DNA of 64,000 nt from Methylococcus sp. Mc7 (GTDB lineage: Bacteria > Pseudomonadota > Gammaproteobacteria > Methylococcales > Methylococcaceae): positions 1,550,001-1,614,000 of the forward strand of contig NZ_CP079095.1 of NCBI RefSeq assembly GCF_019285515.1. Reading direction: 5' to 3'. The notes under the pieces are model-generated. The model saw only the letters and a list, made by a program, of their open reading frames with translations, searched no databases and was not told where the DNA came from. Positions 58,610 through 64,000 of the stretch are shown in pieces. Every line of letters starts with the position of its first letter. Positions within the stretch are counted from its first letter, which is position 1. A program made the translations under genes and the position numbers.

Positions 58610-58638
58610 TCAAGTTTTTTCAGATGCGGAGAGCGATC

Positions 58639-59817
58639 ATGCACAGCTACAAATACCTGGTGGTCGGCGGCGGCATGACGGCGGATGCGGCGATCCAGGG
58701 CATACGCGAGCTCGATCCGCAGGGCTCGATCGGCCTCATCGGCGCGGAACCGCATCTTCCGTATAAGCGGCCGCTGCTGTCCAAGGGACTCTGGCTGGGC
58801 AAGTCCTTCGACCAGATATGGTACGGCACCGAAACCCGGGGAATCAGCGCATTTCTGGGGCGGACCGCGACCCGTCTCGACTTGGCGGAAAAGTCCGTCG
58901 CCGACGATGAAGGTACCCTCTACGGATTCGAGAAGCTGCTTCTGGCCACGGGCGGCCGGCCGCGCCGTTTTCCGTTCGGGGGCGACGATATCCTGTATTT
59001 CCGCACCGTCGACGACTACCTCCGGCTGCGGACGCTGACCGAGACGGGGCGGAAGTTCGCCGTCATCGGCGGCGGCTTCATCGGTTCGGAGATCGCCGCC
59101 GCCCTGGCGTCGATCGGCAAGGAAGTCGTGATGATCTTCCCGGAAGACTGCATCGGCGGCCGGGTGTTTCCGGGAAACCTTTGCCGGTTTCTCAACGGGT
59201 ATTACCGGGACCAGGGCGTCGAACTGGTGAGCGGCCGGACAGTCACCGGCCTGGTTCGGGAGGGCGATAAGATCCGCCTCGCGCTCGGCGAGACCGGTGA
59301 AGAAGCCATCGTGGTGGACGGCGTCGTCGCCGGGATCGGGATCGAACCCGAGACACGGCTTGCCGAGGCGGCCGGGCTCCCGGTGGAGCGTGGCATCGTC
59401 GTCAACGAGTTTCTGCAGGCCGGCCACACGGACGTCTATGCCGCCGGCGATGCCGTCTCCTTTTACAGCCCGGCCCTGGGCCGCCGGATGCACGTGGAGC
59501 ACGAGGATAACGCCCGAACCATGGGGCGGCTGGCCGGGCGCAACATGGCCGGCGAAGCGAAACCCTACCGGCATCTGCCCTACTTCTACTCCGATCTGTT
59601 CGAGCTGGGTTATGAAGCGGTGGGGGAACTGGATTCGAGGCTGGAGACCGTGGAGGACTGGTCCGAGCCTTACCGCAAGGGAGTGGTCTACTATCTGGTC
59701 CAGGGGCGCGTGCGCGGCGTGCTGTTGTGGAACGTCTGGGACCGGGTGGAAGCCGCCCGCGCGCTGATCGAGGAGCCCGGCCCTTTTGGGGCGGGAGAAC
59801 TGGCAGGAAGGCTGTGA
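58639..59817 (+). CDS. FAD-dependent pyridine nucleotide-disulfide family oxidoreductase (ferredoxin reductase-like)
   Basis: The 392-residue protein has the FAD motif YLVVGGGMTADAAIQGIREL, then PYKRPLLSKGLW, the second nucleotide motif AVIGGGFIGSEIAAAL, and the late FAD site DVYAAGDAVSFY. The layout is that of ferredoxin or rubredoxin reductases and AIF-like enzymes. The start at MHSYKYLVV (58639) is preferred over 58624 because GGAGAG lies at the right distance. The electron acceptor is unknown. Confidence 0.88.
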   Translation: MHSYKYLVVGGGMTADAAIQGIRELDPQGSIGLIGAEPHLPYKRPLLSKGLWLGKSFDQIWYGTETRGISAFLGRTATRLDLAEKSVADDEGTLYGFEKLLLATGGRPRRFPFGGDDILYFRTVDDYLRLRTLTETGRKFAVIGGGFIGSEIAAALASIGKEVVMIFPEDCIGGRVFPGNLCRFLNGYYRDQGVELVSGRTVTGLVREGDKIRLALGETGEEAIVVDGVVAGIGIEPETRLAEAAGLPVERGIVVNEFLQAGHTDVYAAGDAVSFYSPALGRRMHVEHEDNARTMGRLAGRNMAGEAKPYRHLPYFYSDLFELGYEAVGELDSRLETVEDWSEPYRKGVVYYLVQGRVRGVLLWNVWDRVEAARALIEEPGPFGAGELAGRL

Positions 59818-59872
59818 CAAGGAGGACGCGTGGAGTAGGGAGTTTTTTGACCTGACGAAGAGGTGAGGCATC

Positions 59873-60103
59873 ATGGCAGCAACCGTATTGTCCCGAACCA
59901 CCAAACCCGTTCGCTACGAGGAGGCGGAGACCGTGCCACCGCCGCCCGACCCCGACATGCTGCGCGCGCTGATCGCGGAAGCGGCGTATTTGAGGGCCGA
60001 AAAGCGCGGTTTCGTAGGAGGCAGCGAGCTGGAAGACTGGCTGGAGGCGGAGAAGGAAGTGCTGGAAATGCAGGAGAGGCTTTCGATCCCGACGCCCGAT
60101 TGA
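59873..60103 (+). CDS. DUF2934 family small protein
   Basis: The 76-residue protein has the DUF2934 signature IAEAAYLRAEKRGFVGGSEL followed by EDWLEAEKEVLE. This short domain is common in proteobacterial stress-related clusters and has no known biochemical role. It is 55 bp after the flavoprotein gene in the same direction and convergent with the response regulator. Confidence 0.85.
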   Translation: MAATVLSRTTKPVRYEEAETVPPPPDPDMLRALIAEAAYLRAEKRGFVGGSELEDWLEAEKEVLEMQERLSIPTPD

Positions 60104-60107
60104 GGGC

Positions 60108-60758
60108 TCAATCGGTTTCGAGCAGGAGGGCTATCCGTACCAGTTCCGCCAAAGTTTCGGCGCGCATTTTCCTCATCACGTTGGCACGGTAGATTTCGAC
60201 GGTCCGATGGCTGATGCCGAGGGATTTCGCCGTGTCCTTGGACGAATAGCCCTTGACGGTGCAATGCAGCACCTGCTTCTCCCGCTTGCTGAGGCGGGCA
60301 TACTGCGATGCGGCTTCCGCTTGCCTGCGCCGGTGCTCGCAGGTCCTCAAATCCAGCGCAATGGCTTCCCGCAGCCGGTTCATGAAACCCGCATTCTCGA
60401 ACGGCTTTTCGATGAAGTCGAAGGCACCGCTCCGGAAGGCCTCCGCCACGGCCGGTACGTCGCCTTTCCCGCTGATGAAAATGATCGGTGTCCGTATGCC
60501 TTTGTCTGTCAATGTCTTCTGCAGTTCCAGGCCGGAGATTTCCGGGAGCCGCAGGTCGAGGAGGATACAGCCGTGGGTATCGGGCGTGCAGTAATCCAGA
60601 AAGTCCTTCTCGGTGGCGAAGCAGCGCGCCGGCAGGCCCTCGGATTCGACCAGGATTTTCAGCGCGTCGCGCACCGCCGGCTGGCCGTCGACGATATGGA
60701 CCAGGGGTTCGGTCCTGCCGTGCAGCGGGTTGTTGCGGATGTTTAGGCTCGTTGGCAT
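60108..60758 (-). CDS. FixJ-type response regulator with altered acidic pocket
   Basis: The 216-residue protein has a receiver domain with phospho-acceptor Asp68 (CILLDLRLPE), Ser95 and Lys117 (FIEKPF). A LuxR-type HTH follows (ARLSKREKQVLHCTVKGYSS ... SHRTVEIYRANVMRKM). The usual acidic pair before the acceptor reads D24-G25-Q26 instead of D-D-D, which may weaken Mg binding. No histidine kinase is adjacent. The start MPTSLNIRN (60758) is preferred over longer forms. Confidence 0.88.
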   Translation of the reverse strand: MPTSLNIRNNPLHGRTEPLVHIVDGQPAVRDALKILVESEGLPARCFATEKDFLDYCTPDTHGCILLDLRLPEISGLELQKTLTDKGIRTPIIFISGKGDVPAVAEAFRSGAFDFIEKPFENAGFMNRLREAIALDLRTCEHRRRQAEAASQYARLSKREKQVLHCTVKGYSSKDTAKSLGISHRTVEIYRANVMRKMRAETLAELVRIALLLETD

Positions 60759-60845
60759 AAACAAGACTCCGTGCTGGCAGGTAACGGTTGTTTGACCTGC
60801 CGCAAGAGGAAAATACTCCGTCTTCCGGCAATTATCCAGCACGGA

Positions 60846-61448
60846 TCAGGCTGAACGGGGTGGCCGGTCTGGAAAGCGGTAAACGCTTGCCTCGGTGACC
60901 ACGGCGTCCAGCGGGACGTCCCACGGTTGGGCATCCAGCCGCTCGAGCTTCTGGCCTTCGAAAGCGAGGCCGATCAGACGGGGTTTTATGGACGCAGGTT
61001 CATCGCGCCGGAATGCGAAGGTGCGGTCGTAATAGCCGCCGCCCATGCCGAGGCGGTTACCCTGCGGATCGAACGCCACCAGGGGCACGAATACGAGATC
61101 GAGTTCCCTGGCGTCGGCGATCGTCCCTTCGTCGACAGCGGGTTCGGGAATGCCGTAGCGGTTCGGATGCAATGTGGCCGGGCCGGCATACGGTCCGAAC
61201 CAGAGCATGCGTTGCCGCAGAATGGGGATGAAGGCGGTGCGGCCGCGTTCGCGGAGGTAATCGAACAGCGCCGTCGTATCGACCTCGCCGTCATTGGAAA
61301 GATAGGCCGCTATCCGGCCATCGGCGTCGAGCCAGCCCGAGCCGATGCAATGGCCGGCTATCAGCAGGCTGTTCCGGTGGATGTCGAAAGGAGACTGGGC
61401 GTGCCGCCACTCGCGGATTCGGGTCCGGATCTCGGCAGGTGTGGTCAT
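60846..61448 (-). CDS. fau: 5-Formyltetrahydrofolate cyclo-ligase
   Basis: The 200-residue enzyme (ygfA/fau type) converts 5-formyl-THF to 5,10-methenyl-THF. It has RIAAYLSNDGEVDTTALFDY, DLVFVPLVAFDPQGNRLGMG and GGYYDRTFAF. The start at MTTPAEI (61448) is chosen because the upstream sequence is the 6S RNA gene. The order zapA-6S RNA-fau is the usual gammaproteobacterial one. Confidence 0.93.
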   Translation of the reverse strand: MTTPAEIRTRIREWRHAQSPFDIHRNSLLIAGHCIGSGWLDADGRIAAYLSNDGEVDTTALFDYLRERGRTAFIPILRQRMLWFGPYAGPATLHPNRYGIPEPAVDEGTIADARELDLVFVPLVAFDPQGNRLGMGGGYYDRTFAFRRDEPASIKPRLIGLAFEGQKLERLDAQPWDVPLDAVVTEASVYRFPDRPPRSA

Positions 61449-61467
61449 GGAAACCGCGCGAGAAAGA

Positions 61468-61652
61468 GTATTCCCCGTTTGCGCCGTAGCATGCTTTCGC
61501 CCTTGAACCAAACGGTTCAGGTGGGACCAGAGGATGCCGAATCAGGCTTTCCGCCCGGAGCGGACTTGCGCACATCGAGCATCCGGAAGTCCCGGGGTTT
61601 TAGATTAGGCTCAAAGAGTAACCCAGCACGCTTCGAGCGTTACAGGGAATAC
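61468..61652 (-). ncRNA. ssrS: 6S RNA
   Basis: The minus-strand transcript of about 185 nt (E. coli 6S is 184) lies exactly between zapA and fau, the conserved position. Its ends pair (GTATTCCC at 5' and GGGAATAC at 3'). The 3' half contains CACCTGAACCGTTTGGTTCA followed by AGGG, as in 6S RNA. 6S RNA binds sigma-70 RNA polymerase by mimicking an open promoter. Exact ends are estimated from the closing stem. Confidence 0.88.
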
Positions 61653-61724
61653 TGGCGGCTATCTTACCCGATAAATGGCGCAGGTGAGAGACTTGACGCG
61701 CCCGAAAAATCCCGTTCCCGGCCC

Positions 61725-62018
61725 TCAGCCGTTCCAGCCGCCGCCGGAGCCGAGCGAACTCATGGCATGCTGACTGGCGAGGCTCTGGTTCAGCAGCCGG
61801 ATTTCGTGCTGGGCCTGGACCAGTTCGTGGGCGATGTTCAAGGCCGCCATGATCGCGATGCGCTCGGTGCCGATCACCCGGCCGGTTTCGCGGATCTTGC
61901 GCATTCTCTCGTCGAGGAAACGGGCGGCGATCAGCAGATCGTGCTGCTCATCTTCGGCGCAGCCGATGGGATATTCCTTGCCGAGAAGCTGCACTTTGAT
62001 GGGGCGATGTTCGCTCAT
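61725..62018 (-). CDS. zapA: Cell division protein ZapA
   Basis: The 97-residue protein starts MSEHRPIKVQLLGKEYPIGC and has the ZapA pattern LLIAARFLDERMRKIRETGR followed by a helical tail with IAHELVQAQHEIRLLNQSL. ZapA bundles FtsZ filaments. It is upstream of the 6S RNA on the same strand and divergent from the ygfB-like gene. Confidence 0.94.
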   Translation of the reverse strand: MSEHRPIKVQLLGKEYPIGCAEDEQHDLLIAARFLDERMRKIRETGRVIGTERIAIMAALNIAHELVQAQHEIRLLNQSLASQHAMSSLGSGGGWNG

Positions 62019-62113
62019 GGCGGGTATTTCCTGGAGATGGGGAAGAATCAGAGGGTTGCGGGACGGCCGGCCAGAGTTTGGGTACCGGCCTTGCCTCGAG
62101 GGGTGGTAGCATA

Positions 62114-62683
62114 ATGAAATATCCGCAAGTTCGACAAGTCACCTCCATGCACGAGAGTCCCTCCTACGAGGACATCCAGGCGATATTCCTCAACCACCAC
62201 GTTCCTGGCAGCGCCGCCGAAGCCCACGGCACGCTGGCGGGCCTCTTGTGCGTCGACGGGCGGCTGGATTGCGGGCAATGGCTGAGCACCGTGTTCGGCA
62301 AAGACAAGGCGGGGCTGGATCCGGACGAGCGGGCGTCCTGCGAAAACCTGTGCAACCGGACGCGCGAGCAACTGGATGCCTTCGACTTCAGCTTCGAATT
62401 GTGCCTGCCGGACGACGCCCACCCGATGACCGACCGCGCCCGCGCCCTGGGCGAATGGTGCCAGGGATTCCTCTACGGTCTGGGTTACAAACTCGGCGGC
62501 AGCGACTGGCCCGGCGAATGCACCGAGGTGCTCGACGACATCCTCCAGCTATCCCGTCTCGACGCCGAGCATGCGGATGAAACCGACGAAGAGGCCTATG
62601 CCGAACTGACCGAATTCGTACGGGCCGGCGTACAGCTCGTCCGCAGCGAATTCGAGCAGAACGCCGCTCCCCAGCTTCACTGA
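62114..62683 (+). CDS. UPF0149 (YgfB) family protein
   Basis: The protein (189 residues from ATG 62114, 178 from ATG 62147) has GTLAGLLCVDGRLDCGQWLS, GEWCQGFLYGLGYKL, and an acidic C-terminal half ending YAELTEFVRAGVQLVRSEF, as in YgfB/YecA proteins. It sits 8 bp before pepP, as in many gammaproteobacteria. Function is not settled. Confidence 0.93.
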   Translation: MKYPQVRQVTSMHESPSYEDIQAIFLNHHVPGSAAEAHGTLAGLLCVDGRLDCGQWLSTVFGKDKAGLDPDERASCENLCNRTREQLDAFDFSFELCLPDDAHPMTDRARALGEWCQGFLYGLGYKLGGSDWPGECTEVLDDILQLSRLDAEHADETDEEAYAELTEFVRAGVQLVRSEFEQNAAPQLH

Positions 62684-62691
62684 GTCCTTCC

Positions 62692-64000
62692 ATGTTGCCT
62701 CTGTCCGAATTCCAGCAGCGGCGCCGCCGCCTGCTCAAGCGCATGAAGAAACGGAGCGTCGCCCTGATCGCCGGCGCGCCCGCCGCGGTGCGCAACCGCG
62801 ACGTGGAGTTCCCCTACCGCCAGGACAGCGACTTCGCCTATCTCACCGGCTTCGCCGAGCCCGAGTCGCTGGCGGTATTCATTCCGGGCCGGAAAGAGGG
62901 CGAGTTCGTGCTGTTCTGCCGTGAATTCGACGCCAAGATGGCCGTCTGGGTGGGGCGCAGCGCCGGGCTCGAGGGCGCCCGCGAGGTATTCGGAGCGGAT
63001 GAGGCCCATCCGATCACCGAGCTCGACGCGGTGCTGCCGGGCCTTTTGGAAAACCACGAAACCGTGTACTACCCGATCGGGCATCAGTCCGAATTCGACG
63101 CCCAGGTGATGCGGGCGATCAACAACATCCGCAGCCGGGCGCGCAGCGGGGTTGGCGTGCCGGAACAGTTCGTCTCGCTCGACAAGCTCCTGCACGAGCT
63201 GCGGCTGTTCAAGTCGGAGCACGAGATCGCCCTGATGCGGCGGGCCGCCGAAGTCTCCGCCGAGGCGCACAAGCGGGCCATGCAGGCCTGCCGTCCCGGC
63301 CTGTGCGAGTACCAGATCGAGGCGGAAATCCTGCACGAATTCACCCGCCACGGCATGCGTTCGCCCGCCTATCCCAGCATCGTCGCCGGCGGCAACAACG
63401 CCTGCACGCTGCACTACACCGCCAACGACGCGGTGCTGCGCGACGGCGATCTGCTGCTGATCGACGCCGGCGCCGAGCATGATCATTACGCCGCCGACAT
63501 CACCCGGACCTTCCCGGTCAACGGCCGATTCAGCGAAGCCCAGCGTGTCCTGTACGAACTGGTGCTGGAGGCGCAGTTGGCGGCGATAGCCGAGGTCAGG
63601 CCGGGCAAGCGCTGGAGCGACCCGCACGCCGCCGCGGTGCGGGTGCTGACGAAAGGCCTCATCGACCTCGGGCTGCTCGACGGCAAGCCGGCCAGGCTCA
63701 TCAAGAGCGAGGCCTACAAGAAGTTCTACATGCACCGGACCGGCCATTGGCTCGGCATGGACGTCCACGACGTGGGCGACTACAAGGCCGGCGGCGACTG
63801 GCGCAAGCTGGAGCCCGGCATGGTGCTCACGGTCGAGCCGGGACTCTACGTGCCGGCGGATTGCGAGGAGGCCGATCCGCGGTTCCGGGGCATCGGCATC
63901 CGCATCGAGGACGATGTCGTCGTCACCGAAGCGGGCTGCGAAATCCTCTCTTCCGGCGTGCCCAAGACGGTCGCCGAGATCGAAGCGCTGATGCGGTCAT
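62692..64000 (+). CDS. pepP: Xaa-Pro aminopeptidase, 3' end cut by the window
   Basis: The reading frame starts MLPLSEFQQRRRRLLKRM and stays open to the last base, so the stop lies just outside. It has an N-terminal creatinase-like domain (DSDFAYLTGFAEPESLAVFI). The pita-bread catalytic domain contains the metal ligands in LLIDAGAEHDHYAADITRTF (two Asp), HRTGHWLGMDVHD (His), LTVEPGLYV (Glu) and RIEDDVVV (Glu). It removes N-terminal residues followed by proline. The 436 residues seen are nearly the full length for the family. Confidence 0.95.
   Translation, partial: MLPLSEFQQRRRRLLKRMKKRSVALIAGAPAAVRNRDVEFPYRQDSDFAYLTGFAEPESLAVFIPGRKEGEFVLFCREFDAKMAVWVGRSAGLEGAREVFGADEAHPITELDAVLPGLLENHETVYYPIGHQSEFDAQVMRAINNIRSRARSGVGVPEQFVSLDKLLHELRLFKSEHEIALMRRAAEVSAEAHKRAMQACRPGLCEYQIEAEILHEFTRHGMRSPAYPSIVAGGNNACTLHYTANDAVLRDGDLLLIDAGAEHDHYAADITRTFPVNGRFSEAQRVLYELVLEAQLAAIAEVRPGKRWSDPHAAAVRVLTKGLIDLGLLDGKPARLIKSEAYKKFYMHRTGHWLGMDVHDVGDYKAGGDWRKLEPGMVLTVEPGLYVPADCEEADPRFRGIGIRIEDDVVVTEAGCEILSSGVPKTVAEIEALMRS

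Overview
The window is a GC-rich gammaproteobacterial chromosome segment, most consistent with a methanotroph of the Methylococcus type. The strongest clue is a formaldehyde-activating enzyme gene (fae). It sits among ordinary gammaproteobacterial housekeeping genes: rnfABCDGE-rnfH, hisBHAFIE, aroE/hemB, mlaC, hemF, cmoB, radC-coaBC-dut-algC-argB, and fau-6S RNA-zapA-ygfB-pepP. The species assignment is inference.

Layout. Positions 1-3710 are the decayed end of a type I restriction island: a frameshifted AlbA/RecG-C-type ATP-binding protein, then an hsdR that is frameshifted and fused in frame to the C-terminal half of a YgjP-type zinc metallopeptidase. Positions 3790-6892 (minus) hold a diaminopimelate-dehydrogenase-like oxidoreductase, a small unknown protein, an HPF-cold-shock fusion, a phosphoribosyltransferase and a BCAM0308-type zinc-ribbon protein. 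iscX (minus) diverges from the complete rnf operon (7492-13254).

Positions 13289-15232 form a repeat-rich patch. A ~290-bp segment containing a 48-bp palindromic REPIN-like element, the 3' end (domains V and VI) of a group II intron and the 3' end of an efflux gene occurs twice in direct orientation, bracketing one exported-protein gene. Next come an RND tripartite efflux operon (minus), a QueG-like Fe-S/SCP2 fusion with a MarR regulator and a matching palindromic operator, and small enzymes (GST, VOC, methyltransferase). A PLP decarboxylase follows, then the histidine operon, whose hisF carries an in-frame palindromic repeat. LemA, a GIDE-like membrane protein and a gamma-carbonic anhydrase come after it.

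Positions 33254-41857 are a mobile-element pile-up: an orphan HigA antitoxin, a REP-associated tyrosine transposase (RAYT) element split by an IS1380-family copy, a PhoX-like gene, a dead second RAYT element, a second apparently identical IS1380 copy in inverse orientation, and an Xre-RES toxin-antitoxin pair. The RAYT element ends in the same 16-bp repeat that forms the arms of the REPIN elements at 13.3-15.0 kb, which links the transposase to its likely non-autonomous derivatives.

Positions 42000-64000 are mostly core genes. One decay patch (48614-49571) holds a broken thioredoxin/DsbD-like gene, a vapBC remnant and a 22-residue SEC-C peptide ORF. A fae-centred neighbourhood (56591-60758) holds stress-type small proteins (DUF1269 remnant, beta/gamma-crystallin-like, DUF5335, DUF2934), a ferredoxin-reductase-like flavoprotein and an orphan FixJ-type regulator. 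The window ends inside pepP. No tRNA, rRNA or CRISPR array was recognised.
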